Assembly (NCBI RefSeq): GCF_004364635.1
Contig: NZ_SOAX01000002.1
Location: 1 to 64,000, forward strand
DNA length: 64,000 nucleotides
From: Halospina denitrificans
Lineage (GTDB): Bacteria > Pseudomonadota > Gammaproteobacteria > Pseudomonadales > Oleiphilaceae
Direction: 5' to 3'
In this document: positions 9,932 through 18,725 of the stretch, in pieces
Numbering within the stretch: the first letter of the stretch is position 1
Layout of the letters: each line of letters starts with the position of its first letter
The notes under the pieces: generated by a model
Databases searched by the model: none
What the model was told of the DNA's origin: nothing
The model's input: the letters and a program-made list of their open reading frames with translations, nothing else
Position numbers and translations under genes: made by a program

Positions 9932-10137
9932 AATGAGCAAGAAAGTACGCGGACAGGTCTTTCCAGAACCGTCCGGAGCCATGGGTTAGGTCGAAAGGCC
10001 TAACGGGTTGCCAGGGAAGGCAACCCAGGACCAGCGCGCGGAGCAGGATTGCGAAGCGCGATGGGCGGAGGCGAGCGTACATGGAAGTATTTACAGCGTG
10101 TTCTGGAAAGACCTGTCCGCGTACTTTCTTGCTCATT
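9932..10137. repeat. Long perfect hairpin with conserved loop, copy 2 (expanded loop)
   Basis: A 38-nt left arm (9932-9969) is perfectly complementary to 10100-10137. The 130-nt loop keeps both ends of the family core (cgtccggagccatgg at its start; gcggaggcgagcgtac and atggaagtatt towards its end) but has about 77 extra nt between them. The extra segment folds into its own small stems: gttagg/cctaac (9985-9990 with 9999-10004) and gggttgcc/ggcaaccc (10005-10012 with 10019-10026). The right arm ends only about 20 nt before the galU start, so the structure is likely in the galU mRNA leader. No U-tract follows. Confidence 0.9.
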
Positions 10138-10157
10138 CATAACAGGGAAAGCGAGCA

Positions 10158-11000
10158 ATGATCAGCAAGTGTCTTTTTCCGGTAGCAGGTTACGGAACCC
10201 GATTCCTTCCGGCGACCAAAGCCATGCCCAAGGAAATACTGCCGATTGTAAACAAGCCGCTGGTGCAGTACGCCGTCGAGGAAGCCTCCGAGGCAGGCAT
10301 CAAGGATATCGGCTTTGTGACCGGGCGCGGCAAGCGCGCCATCGAGGACCATTTTGATACCAGCTACGAGCTGGAGCACCAGATTGCCGGCACCGGCAAG
10401 GAAGATAATCTCAAGAGCATCCGCAAACTGATCGAGAATCACCGCTTTGCCTTTACCCGGCAGAACGAGATGAAGGGGCTGGGCCACGCCATTCTGACCG
10501 GGCGCACCCTGATCGGTGACAATGCCTTTGCCGTGATCCTCGCAGACGATTTCTGCGTTGCCGATGCGGAATACAACGGCGTCATGTCGCAGATGGTGAA
10601 GCTCTACAACCAGTTCCGGTGCAGCATTGTGGCCATCGAGGAAGTACCGGAAGACGAGACTCACAAGTACGGCGTGATTGCGGGCGATACGATAAAGGAA
10701 GGGCTCTTCCGGATTACCGACATGGTCGAGAAGCCACCGAAGGACAAGGCGCCCTCGAATCTCGCCATCATCGGCCGTTACATCCTGACGCCGGATATCT
10801 TCGACATCCTGGAGCGCACCGAGCCCGGCAAGGGCGGTGAGATCCAGATCACCGATGCGCTGCTGGAACAGGCGCGCGACGGCTGCGTGCTGGCGTACCA
10901 GTTCAAGGGGCGGCGTTTCGACTGCGGCAGCATTGACGGCTTCGTGGAAGCGACGAACTACGTCTACGAGAACGTCTATCGCCAGCCGGAGAAAGGTTAA
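10158..11000 (+). CDS. galU: UTP-glucose-1-phosphate uridylyltransferase
   Basis: This 280-residue nucleotidyltransferase makes UDP-glucose from UTP and glucose 1-phosphate for polysaccharide and glycolipid synthesis. The N-terminus KCLFPVAGYGTRFLPATK is the bacterial GalU signature (nucleotide-binding G-x-G-T-R), followed by KAMPKEILPI and NKPLVQYAVEEA. LADDFC carries the metal-binding Asp, and the VEKPPKDKAPSN and GGEIQITDAL segments are typical. Length is in the usual 280-300 range. It begins a forward run continuing with a kinase and an RND exporter. UDP-glucose from here would feed the ugd and galE products encoded at 45.7-48.1 kb. Confidence 0.95.
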   Translation: MISKCLFPVAGYGTRFLPATKAMPKEILPIVNKPLVQYAVEEASEAGIKDIGFVTGRGKRAIEDHFDTSYELEHQIAGTGKEDNLKSIRKLIENHRFAFTRQNEMKGLGHAILTGRTLIGDNAFAVILADDFCVADAEYNGVMSQMVKLYNQFRCSIVAIEEVPEDETHKYGVIAGDTIKEGLFRITDMVEKPPKDKAPSNLAIIGRYILTPDIFDILERTEPGKGGEIQITDALLEQARDGCVLAYQFKGRRFDCGSIDGFVEATNYVYENVYRQPEKG

Positions 11001-11020
11001 CCCAGGGCCGGGAAACAGCA

Positions 11021-12037
11021 ATGCCGACACGCAAAGCGGACCACGCGAGCGCTCCGAGAGAGCTGATCCTGCCGGAGGCCTGCTGGCCGCTGGGCGAACC
11101 GCTGTCCGGCGATGCCATTCACGGCGCCCAGCAGCATGCAGTCCTGGCCGTGCAGCGATTCATCGCGGATGAGCAGCTTCCCCAGGCCTACAGCAGCCTG
11201 TTCCCGAAGCTGATCATTCCCATGGGCGCCTGGCTGTTGCGCGAACAGCAGAAGCTGGGTCGACCATTAGTGATGGGCATTGGCGGCAGCCAGGGCAGCG
11301 GCAAGACCACCCTGGCCCGTGGTCTGCGCCTGGCCCTGCATCACTGTTTTGCGGTCTCGTCCTGCGTACTGAGCCTGGATGATTTCTACAGGCCCCACGA
11401 GGAACGCGCCCGGCTCGCCGAAGAGGTGCATCCACTACTGGCGACGCGCGGGGCGCCGGGAACCCACGACGTGGACCTGCTCATGAACACGCTGGACGCC
11501 CTGTCGGCGGCGGATTCGCGCCGCGTCACGAGCATCCCGACCTTCGACAAGGGGCGCGATACCCGGGCTGCGGAGGACCACTTCCAGCAGTTCCAGGGGC
11601 GGCCCGGGATCATTCTGCTCGAAGGCTGGTGCCTGGGGGCCCGGCCGGAATCCGAAGTAACCCTCGCCGAACCGATCAACGCGCTTGAGGCCAGCGAGGA
11701 CCCGGAGGCACACTGGCGCAGGTACGTGAACCAGCAGCTTGCTGGCCCCTACCAGGCCCTGTTCAACCGCTTTGATCGGCTGCTTTTCCTCAAGGCGCCC
11801 GGCTGGGACGCAGTGCGGCGCTGGCGCCTGCGCCAGGAAGCCAAGCTGATCCGGGAACGGGGTGACGACTACCGGGGCCATCTGGATGAAGGCGAATCCT
11901 TCGAGCGCTTTATGGCACACTACGAACGCATCACACGGCAGTTGCTGCGTGAACCTCCGGCGGCGGATGCCATCCTGGCGCTGGACGAACAGCAGCGCCT
12001 GGCGCGCCTTTCCCTGACGGCTCACCGCCACGATTAA
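11021..12037 (+). CDS. P-loop kinase, D-glycerate 3-kinase-like
   Basis: This 338-residue protein has a clear Walker A motif, GGSQGSGKTT (residues 88-97), and a following SLDDFYRPHEER segment like the catalytic region of the phosphoribulokinase/uridine kinase/pantothenate kinase superfamily. The overall layout, including EGWCLGARPE and the C-terminal RRWRLRQEAKL, resembles the D-glycerate 3-kinase (GLYK/YggC-type) branch. The substrate is therefore probably a small hydroxy acid or sugar acid, but this is a family-level inference. It starts 20 nt after galU and precedes the RND exporter by 32 nt, so it lies mid-operon. Confidence 0.78.
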   Translation: MPTRKADHASAPRELILPEACWPLGEPLSGDAIHGAQQHAVLAVQRFIADEQLPQAYSSLFPKLIIPMGAWLLREQQKLGRPLVMGIGGSQGSGKTTLARGLRLALHHCFAVSSCVLSLDDFYRPHEERARLAEEVHPLLATRGAPGTHDVDLLMNTLDALSAADSRRVTSIPTFDKGRDTRAAEDHFQQFQGRPGIILLEGWCLGARPESEVTLAEPINALEASEDPEAHWRRYVNQQLAGPYQALFNRFDRLLFLKAPGWDAVRRWRLRQEAKLIRERGDDYRGHLDEGESFERFMAHYERITRQLLREPPAADAILALDEQQRLARLSLTAHRHD

Positions 12038-12069
12038 CCGATACACGACCACAACAAGCAGGTGTAATC

Positions 12070-14571
12070 TTGGGCTCGCGAATTTTCAAAATCTACGATC
12101 GCACGGTTCTCTCCCATCCGATATTGACGCTGCTCTTCGTCCTGGTGGTTGCGATCATCGCCGGGCTTCGGCTCGACCAGTTCCGTCTGGACGCCTCCCC
12201 CGACTCCCTGGTCAAGGAAGGGGACAGCGCCTTTGAGTACTACCAGACCATCAGCAGCCGTTTCACCACCTCGGACGACTTTTTGGTCGTCAGCTATGAG
12301 CCGGAAGGCGAACTTTTCAGTGAATCCAGCATCAGCCACCTGCGATCGCTGAGGGACGAGCTGGCGGCAGTTGAGGGCATTCGCGAAACCAACAGCATCC
12401 TCAGTGTTCCCCTGCTGCACAGCCCCAAAATCTCTCTGACCACGGTAAGCCAGCACCAGAAAACGCTGGACGGGGACGACGTGCCCCTGGACGTGGCCCG
12501 GAAGTCGCTGCTGTCCAACCCGCTCTACCCCAACATGCTGATCAGCGAGGATGCGGAAACAACGGCGATTCAGCTGATTTTCCCCTCGGCGGAGCATTAT
12601 TACGAGCTGCGCGAACGCCGCAACGAGCTGCAGGAGAAAGCCCGCGAAGAAGGCCTCAGCGACGACGAAGCGGACGAACTCGATTCGGTGGTCCGGGAGT
12701 ACCGCCAGCGCAAGATCGAGCTGGATGCGCAGCAGGACCGTATCATTACCGATGTCAGGCAGGTCCTGAAGGATTACCAGGACAACGCGACAATCCACCT
12801 GGGTGGTGTGCCCATGATCGTTGCCGACATGATGGACTTCGTGCGCAGCGACCTGGTTACCTTCGGCCTTGGCGTTCTCGCGTTCATCCTGCTGACGCTC
12901 ACCGTTATCTTCCGCCAGGTCCGCTGGGTGCTGCTGCCACTGATATGCTGCTCAACCACGGTCTGGCTCACGCTCGGCTACCTGGGATGGACCCACTGGC
13001 CGGTCACCGTTATTTCCTCCAACTTCGTCTCGCTGCTTCTGATCATCACGCTGTCGCTGACCATCCACCTGATCGTTCGTTACCGCGAATACCAGCAGGA
13101 GGAGCCAGAGGCCAGTGCCTACCAGCTCGTGCAGGAAACCGTCACGGCCATGAGCCTGCCCTGTTTCTACATGGTACTGACCACGGTGGTGGCCTTCGGC
13201 TCGCTGTTCTTCAGCGAGATCCGGCCGGTGATCGACTTCGGGCTCATGATGGCCGTGGGCATCATGATCGCCTACGTCGTGGTCTTCCTGGTTTTGCCCG
13301 CCATCCTGATGCTGCTGCCCCGGGCAGCCAGTCCGGGCCAGCGCCTGAACAAGGCACCGGTTACGGCCTATGTGGCGGCGTTTACCCAGGCCCACGGGGG
13401 TCGAATCCTGGCCTTCAGCGTGCTCCTGGCGGCCTTCTGTATCGGCGGCATCACGCAGCTGTCCGTGGAGAACCGCTTCATCGACTACTTCAAGTCCGAT
13501 ACCGAGATCCATCAGGGCATGAAGGTGATCGATCAGAAACTCGGCGGCACCACCCCTCTCGACGTGATCATCGACCTCAAGGAGCGTGAGGGCCTCGCCG
13601 ACAATCAGCCTGACTGCGATCCATTCGTGGATCCGGACTGTGAAGAGCCCCAGCAGGAACAGATCGAGACCTTCTTCAGCCCTGACGGCGTCGCGCTGCT
13701 CAACAAGGTTCACGACTACCTGGACCAGCGCCCGGAAACCGGCAAGGTGATCTCACTGGCAACAACGGTTCGCCTCGCCGAGCGCATCAACCAGGGCGAG
13801 CTCAACCGCCTGCAGCTTGGCCTGATGGGGCGTGCCTTCCCGGATGACCTTCGCGACATCCTGCTGAGGCCCTATGTCAATATGGACACGCGCCAGGCCC
13901 GCATCGGCATAAGGCTGGTCGAATCCAGCCCGGATCTTCGTCGCCAGGCTTTGTTCGACGACATCCGCGAGCACCTGACGAAGGAGATCGGGCTGGAAGA
14001 CGAGCAGGTGCACCTGACGGGCATGGCCGTGCTCTACAACAACATGCTCCAGAGCCTGTTCAGTTCCCAGATCAAGACCCTGGGCGCGGTTTTCCTGGCC
14101 ATCATGGCCATGTTCATGATCCTGTTCCGGTCCCTGAAGATCGCGTTCATTGCCATCTCCCCCAACCTTCTGGCTGCGGGAACCGTGCTGGGCATCATGG
14201 GCTGGCTGGGTATTTCACTGGATATGATGACCATCACCATTGCGGCGATTACAGTGGGTATTGCGGTGGATGACACCATCCATTATATCTACCGCTTCAA
14301 ACAGGAGTTCGCCCGCAGCGGCAACTACCTGGATGCCATGCACCGCAGCCACAGGACCATCGGGCGGGCCATGTTCTATACAACACTGACGATCATCATC
14401 GGGTTCTCGATACTGGCGTTGTCCAATTTCATACCCACGATCTACTTCGGCCTCTTCACGGGGCTGGCGATGGCCATCGCCCTGCTGGGGGCTCTGACGC
14501 TGCTGCCGCAGTTGATCGTAACCTTCCAGCCCCTGGGCAAGGGCGTGGAACAAGGGGAAACGCAGGGGTAA
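12070..14571 (+). CDS. RND superfamily (MMPL/HpnN-like) exporter
   Basis: This 833-residue membrane protein has the duplicated RND layout: one TM near residues 15-35, a large periplasmic loop (about 36-270), a five-TM bundle (about 275-430), a second single TM (about 440-465), another periplasmic loop, then a final five-TM bundle from about 665. The repeated pattern of polar residues in TM bundles (GIAVDDTIHYIYRFKQ in the second half) is the sterol-sensing-like, proton-relay region of MMPL-type exporters. Such proteins export lipids or hydrophobic compounds; the substrate is unknown. The start is TTG at 12070, the only plausible one, because the next in-frame Met is far inside. Confidence 0.85.
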   Translation: MGSRIFKIYDRTVLSHPILTLLFVLVVAIIAGLRLDQFRLDASPDSLVKEGDSAFEYYQTISSRFTTSDDFLVVSYEPEGELFSESSISHLRSLRDELAAVEGIRETNSILSVPLLHSPKISLTTVSQHQKTLDGDDVPLDVARKSLLSNPLYPNMLISEDAETTAIQLIFPSAEHYYELRERRNELQEKAREEGLSDDEADELDSVVREYRQRKIELDAQQDRIITDVRQVLKDYQDNATIHLGGVPMIVADMMDFVRSDLVTFGLGVLAFILLTLTVIFRQVRWVLLPLICCSTTVWLTLGYLGWTHWPVTVISSNFVSLLLIITLSLTIHLIVRYREYQQEEPEASAYQLVQETVTAMSLPCFYMVLTTVVAFGSLFFSEIRPVIDFGLMMAVGIMIAYVVVFLVLPAILMLLPRAASPGQRLNKAPVTAYVAAFTQAHGGRILAFSVLLAAFCIGGITQLSVENRFIDYFKSDTEIHQGMKVIDQKLGGTTPLDVIIDLKEREGLADNQPDCDPFVDPDCEEPQQEQIETFFSPDGVALLNKVHDYLDQRPETGKVISLATTVRLAERINQGELNRLQLGLMGRAFPDDLRDILLRPYVNMDTRQARIGIRLVESSPDLRRQALFDDIREHLTKEIGLEDEQVHLTGMAVLYNNMLQSLFSSQIKTLGAVFLAIMAMFMILFRSLKIAFIAISPNLLAAGTVLGIMGWLGISLDMMTITIAAITVGIAVDDTIHYIYRFKQEFARSGNYLDAMHRSHRTIGRAMFYTTLTIIIGFSILALSNFIPTIYFGLFTGLAMAIALLGALTLLPQLIVTFQPLGKGVEQGETQG

Positions 14572-14579
14572 ATAAGGCC

Positions 14580-14906
14580 ATGCTGTATCTGTTGAGTCTG
14601 ATTCTGCTGGTGCTCTGCGGGCTGACCTTCTGGCTGTGGCGTCGTGCCATCGCCCAGCGCGAGCGGCTTGAGCACGCGCTGGCACGGGTCGCCGACCCCA
14701 ATACCCCGGAACCGGAGATGCTGATGACAGTGCGTGTGCTGAACCCGCTCGAGGTGGCCCGGCGCGAATCCGCGTCCGCACGGCTGATTGGCGGCTACAT
14801 GCCCGAAACCATTCGCCGCATGGTCTTCCGCCAGCTCACCGAGGAACTGGACGATGCGCTCTCAGAGCGTGGTATTGAATCCGAAATCAGTGTTGAATAC
14901 CGCTAG
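14580..14906 (+). CDS. Small single-TM protein of unknown function
   Basis: This 108-residue protein is not recognised. Residues 2-20 form one transmembrane or signal-anchor helix ending in WLWRR, which puts a short basic cytoplasmic border next to the membrane. The rest is a soluble, charged helical-strand domain rich in Arg and Glu. It begins 8 nt after the RND exporter stop and is followed 12 nt later by another small membrane protein, so the three are probably cotranscribed. It might be an accessory to the exporter, but only position supports that. Confidence 0.7.
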   Translation: MLYLLSLILLVLCGLTFWLWRRAIAQRERLEHALARVADPNTPEPEMLMTVRVLNPLEVARRESASARLIGGYMPETIRRMVFRQLTEELDDALSERGIESEISVEYR

Positions 14907-14918
14907 GAGGAAAGGCCA

Positions 14919-15158
14919 ATGCTGATGAGCGTCATAACCCTGTTTCTCGGGCTGGTCCTGGCGGGAGCTCTCGCCCTGCTTACCCGAGAACTGCACTGGA
15001 CCGATAAGCTGGTGCAGCGCCTGGAACAGTACGCTGCCAACGAACGACGACCGCAGCATGGTCGGACCATCCACAGCAATTACCACGAGGAACCAACGGA
15101 GCCTGTGCTCCAGAGCCTGCCTAAACGCATCCTCGATACCCTGAACGGCAAACGCTGA
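14919..15158 (+). CDS. Small single-TM protein of unknown function
   Basis: This 79-residue protein is not recognised. It has one N-terminal hydrophobic helix (about residues 4-22) followed by a short polar, His- and Arg-containing tail that ends in a basic segment. A strong ribosome-binding site (taggagga) precedes the ATG at 14919. It is the last gene of the galU-kinase-RND run and converges with the reverse-strand iron ABC operon. Its size would allow a regulatory or accessory subunit role, but no function is evident. Confidence 0.65.
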   Translation: MLMSVITLFLGLVLAGALALLTRELHWTDKLVQRLEQYAANERRPQHGRTIHSNYHEEPTEPVLQSLPKRILDTLNGKR

Positions 15159-15175
15159 AGCCATCCGGTAGAGTT

Positions 15176-16201
15176 TTAACGCGAATCCCGGCCCACCGGC
15201 AGAAAGGCCGCCAGCGTGTGTTCAGCGTTGATATGCAGGTTCACGGCACTACCACGGGGCAGGTCCACTTCATGGTTGGTCCTTACCCGCAGGGGCTCAC
15301 CGTCATCAATGCGAACCGCGTAAAGGCGTGTTTCGCCCTCGTAACGACTCCAGGTGACCCGCCCGTTACCCGCTTCGGCAGGGGTCAGGCTGAGGTCGTC
15401 CGGACGTACCATCAGGTCCACCTCGTCGGTGGCGCCCTCCACGGCACGTACCCGGGCGTTGCCCAGGGGCGTCTCGACACGATTGGCCCGCAGTTTCCCC
15501 CGCACGAAGGCGGCCTCACCCAGGAAATTGGCGGTAAAGCGGCTCTGCGGCATGCTGAAGCAGTGCTCCGGCGTGTCCAGTTGTTCAAGGCGGCCCCGGT
15601 TGAGGATGCCAAGCTGGTCGCCCACGGAAAGCGCCTCCTCCTGGTCGTGTGTCACCCACACGGCCGGTACGCCCGCCTCCTCCAGAGCCTCCCGGATGTC
15701 CCAGCGAAGCGTATCCTTGAGCGCCGCGTCCAGGTTGGAAAGCGGCTCATCCAGCAGCATCAGCCTGGGTTCGTGAGCCAGCGCCCGCGCCAGTGCGACC
15801 CGCTGTTTCTGGCCTCCCGAGAGGGTTTCCGGCATGGCGTCCCGCACCGGCATCAGACCGAGTCGGTCCAGCCAGTCCAGGGCAAGGCGCTTGTCCTTGA
15901 GCCGAAAGCTCACGTTATTGATAACGCTGAGATGGGGGAAGAGCGCAAAGTCCTGGAACACCATGCCCACGCGGCGCTTCTCCGGCGGAACATCCCGGCC
16001 TGCGGTAATGCGTCGGGAGCCGATCTGTATCTCGCCCGAGGACGGTCGGACCAGTCCCGCCAGGGCGCGCAGGACCGTAGTCTTGCCACAGCCTGTCGGC
16101 CCGACCAGCATCAGGATGTCACTGCCCTCAAGCCGGAATGACAGGTCCTCGATGACGGGGGTACCCCCGTAGCTGACTCCCAGGTTACGTACATCAAGCA
16201 T
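15176..16201 (-). CDS. ABC transporter ATP-binding protein (iron/spermidine-type)
   Basis: This 341-residue ATPase has Walker A GPTGCGKTT (residues 34-42), the signature LSGGQ, Walker B RLMLLDEPLSNLD and a switch His in VWVTHDQEEA. After the nucleotide-binding domain comes a C-terminal TOBE/OB extension of about 110 residues, typical of the FbpC/PotA/MalK subgroup. The start at 16201 overlaps the end of the upstream permease by 8 nt, which indicates translational coupling; the frame is open a little further. With the permease and binding protein upstream, it completes an iron(III)-type importer. Confidence 0.9.
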   Translation of the reverse strand: MLDVRNLGVSYGGTPVIEDLSFRLEGSDILMLVGPTGCGKTTVLRALAGLVRPSSGEIQIGSRRITAGRDVPPEKRRVGMVFQDFALFPHLSVINNVSFRLKDKRLALDWLDRLGLMPVRDAMPETLSGGQKQRVALARALAHEPRLMLLDEPLSNLDAALKDTLRWDIREALEEAGVPAVWVTHDQEEALSVGDQLGILNRGRLEQLDTPEHCFSMPQSRFTANFLGEAAFVRGKLRANRVETPLGNARVRAVEGATDEVDLMVRPDDLSLTPAEAGNGRVTWSRYEGETRLYAVRIDDGEPLRVRTNHEVDLPRGSAVNLHINAEHTLAAFLPVGRDSR

Positions 16202-17693
16202 GATGGCGCTCGCGCTCTCCACTCAACATCAGAATCAGTCCCAGGCCGGAGATCAGTACCAGTAGCAGTCCCGGTACCGCCGCCCGGCCGAAATAGCCGG
16301 CTTCATAGACCTGCCAAAGCTGGGTCGCCAGGGTCTCGAAACCGGTGGGCCGCAGCAGGAGTGTGGCCGGAAGCTCCCGCATCGCCTCCAGAAAAACCAG
16401 TGCTGCGCCGGCCGCCATGCCGCGCAGGGTCAGCGGCAGACTCACCCGGCGAAACGCTTCGCTGCGCGAAGCACCGAGCACCCGGGCCGCCTGCACCAGG
16501 TTCGCATCCAGCCGTGCCGCCGTGGACCGAACAGCGCCGACCGCCAGCGGCAGGAACCGAAGAATATAGGCCATCACGAGCAGAAACAACGTCTGGTACA
16601 GCACGGTGACCTGCAGGCCCAGATAGACCAGCGCCGTCCCCATGACAATCCCTGGCACGCCAAAACCAAGGTACGTTATGCGTTCCATGATCCGCCCGAA
16701 ACGTCCGGTCAGGGCCGCAAAGGCCACAGGCAGCGCCAGCAGGACCGCCCCCAGTGCCGCAAGCAGAGCCGCCATGGCCGAATTCATCGCCAGGGCCGGG
16801 TCAAACCCGCTCATGCCATCACGCGCCAGCCAGACTCCGAACAAGCCCAGGGGCAGGCCCACCGCCAGCCCGAACACCACCAGCACGATGACCAGCGCCA
16901 GCCCCAGGGTCCAGGGTCGCAAATGGAGAACCAGTGTACGCCCCGGATGCTCGCGCTCCGTACCCAGACGACTCTCGAGGAACAGCACCAGTCCGACAAT
17001 GGCCAGCAGGTGCAGTGACAGCATCGCCGCCTGGCTCAACCCGAATGCGTTGTATTCCACAAAGATCACGCGGGTGAAGGTATCCACTCCCATAATGGCG
17101 GGTGTCCCGAAATCCGACAACGTGTACAGCGCCACCAGAAGGGCGCCAGCAGCGATACCCCGGCGGACCCGGGGCAGCACGGCACGCCACAGCGCCTCAG
17201 GCAGCGACAGCCCGAGGGTACGGGCCGCATCCAGAACGCTGGCATCCAGGCTTCGCAGCGAGGCCCTAGTCGTCAGGAGCACGAACGGGAAGGTATAGAG
17301 CGTCATCACGACAGCGGCGCCGAGCAGCCCGCGCATGTCCGGGGTTGGCAGGCCGATGAGCTGCTCAACCTCACCATCGGGGCCGAAGGCGGCGTAGAAG
17401 GTGAAGGCGCCAATATAGCTGGGCATGGCAAGGGGCGCCGCCAGCAGGGCAAGCCAGAGGCGCTGTGCCGGCAGTTTCACGTAGGCCATGAGCACGGCCA
17501 GGGGCACGCCGATCAGCACTGCCCCCAGGACGGTCAGCCCCGCCAGCGCGATCGACTGGCCAAAAACCGAAAGCCACTGGGGATCCCAGAGACTCTCCGC
17601 CTCGGCGCCCAGATCCAGCAGTACGAGAAGCGGCAGTAGCGCCGTCAGCGCAACCGGTGCCGCCAGTACCGGGGACAGGGGCCACTGCCTCAT
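16194..17693 (-). CDS. Iron(III)-type ABC transporter permease (FbpB-like)
   Basis: This 499-residue protein has about twelve predicted TM helices in two homologous halves, the layout of FbpB/SfuB ferric-ion permeases in which both halves come from one polypeptide. Each half carries the EAA-type coupling loop (around LDAARTLGLSLPEALWRAVLP in the first half; the second-half loop reads VQAARVLGASRSEAFRRV). The start overlaps the end of the binding-protein gene by 4 nt (ATGA), and the stop overlaps the ATPase start. Substrate specificity is inferred from family and from the Fur-like box upstream of the operon. Confidence 0.9.
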   Translation of the reverse strand: MRQWPLSPVLAAPVALTALLPLLVLLDLGAEAESLWDPQWLSVFGQSIALAGLTVLGAVLIGVPLAVLMAYVKLPAQRLWLALLAAPLAMPSYIGAFTFYAAFGPDGEVEQLIGLPTPDMRGLLGAAVVMTLYTFPFVLLTTRASLRSLDASVLDAARTLGLSLPEALWRAVLPRVRRGIAAGALLVALYTLSDFGTPAIMGVDTFTRVIFVEYNAFGLSQAAMLSLHLLAIVGLVLFLESRLGTEREHPGRTLVLHLRPWTLGLALVIVLVVFGLAVGLPLGLFGVWLARDGMSGFDPALAMNSAMAALLAALGAVLLALPVAFAALTGRFGRIMERITYLGFGVPGIVMGTALVYLGLQVTVLYQTLFLLVMAYILRFLPLAVGAVRSTAARLDANLVQAARVLGASRSEAFRRVSLPLTLRGMAAGAALVFLEAMRELPATLLLRPTGFETLATQLWQVYEAGYFGRAAVPGLLLVLISGLGLILMLSGERERHHA

Positions 17694-18724
17694 AGCACCC
17701 CGGCGTCACGCATCAGCGTCAGGGTCGGACGTACATCCGCCAGACGGGTCAGTTCAATGGACGGCGGGTTTGCGCTCGCCGCCTCGGGCAGTCCTTCAGG
17801 CAGTGCAACCCCCTCGACCATGGGGATCTCATAGGCCTCGCTGGCAAGGTAGGACTGCACTTCCTGCGTCAGCAGGTAACGGATGAAGTTGTGGGCCAGG
17901 TCCGTATCGCGCAGCGCCATCACGCCGGAAGCATTGAGCAGCGAGCCGGCGTCATCTTTCGTGAATGCCAGTTCCAGGGGGGCATCAGGCTGGCCTGCCT
18001 TCAAGCGCAGGGTGTAGTAGTGATTGGCAAGGCCAATATCCACTTCACCCCGGGAAACGCCCATGACCACGCCGAGCTCCCCGGCGTACTGACGCGTCCT
18101 CGCCTTCATGCCACGCAGCCAGTCGCGGGTGGCGGCGTCGCCTTCCAGGAGGCGCATGGCCGTGACGAACGACTGGAAGGAGCCGTAAGCCGGCGCCCAG
18201 CCCACGCTCAGATCCGTGTCCGGCAGGGCCATGATGCTCTCAGGGATCTGCTTGGGCTCAAGCCGGTCGGGGTTGTATGGCAGGGTCCGGACACGGCCCG
18301 ATACCGGCGCCCAATCCTCGTAGCGGAATCCCTCTCGAAGATGCGAGCGAGCTTCCTCGCGCACGGGCTTGGCAAGGCCGGCCTCACTGACCAGGCCCAG
18401 CGACCCCGAGTCGACCGCCCAGAACAGGTCCGCCTGCTGGGCGCTCGCCTCAGCCTCGGCCACGAGGGTGTTGGCCAGCGCCACTGTTGGGCCGCGCCGG
18501 ATGTTGAGCGTCAGCTTCGGGTTACGCTTACGGATCGCCTCGATCACATCCTCGTAAAGCCCGCCCTCGCCACGGCCTAAGTAGAGGGTCAGCTCACCTT
18601 CCAGTTCGGGAAGCTCATCAACGGAGACAGCGTCACCGGCATCACCGGCGCCAAGTGCCCCCATTGGCCAGCTTCCCAGCAGCCCGAGCGCGGCCAGGCC
18701 ACGCAGCAGCTCGCGACGCTCCAT
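17690..18724 (-). CDS. Iron ABC transporter substrate-binding protein (FbpA-like)
   Basis: This 344-residue periplasmic binding protein starts ERRELLRGLAALGLLGSW, which looks like a twin-arginine-type signal (RR followed by a hydrophobic stretch), although a Sec signal is possible. The mature part begins near the ELPELEGELTLYLGR strand typical of ferric-binding proteins of the FbpA/FutA cluster, with GEVDIGLANHYYTLRL supplying the paired Tyr that in FbpA homologues ligate iron. It starts 1 nt after the preceding gene and overlaps the permease by 4 nt, so all four genes are coupled. Confidence 0.87.
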   Translation of the reverse strand: MERRELLRGLAALGLLGSWPMGALGAGDAGDAVSVDELPELEGELTLYLGRGEGGLYEDVIEAIRKRNPKLTLNIRRGPTVALANTLVAEAEASAQQADLFWAVDSGSLGLVSEAGLAKPVREEARSHLREGFRYEDWAPVSGRVRTLPYNPDRLEPKQIPESIMALPDTDLSVGWAPAYGSFQSFVTAMRLLEGDAATRDWLRGMKARTRQYAGELGVVMGVSRGEVDIGLANHYYTLRLKAGQPDAPLELAFTKDDAGSLLNASGVMALRDTDLAHNFIRYLLTQEVQSYLASEAYEIPMVEGVALPEGLPEAASANPPSIELTRLADVRPTLTLMRDAGVL

Positions 18725-18725
18725 C

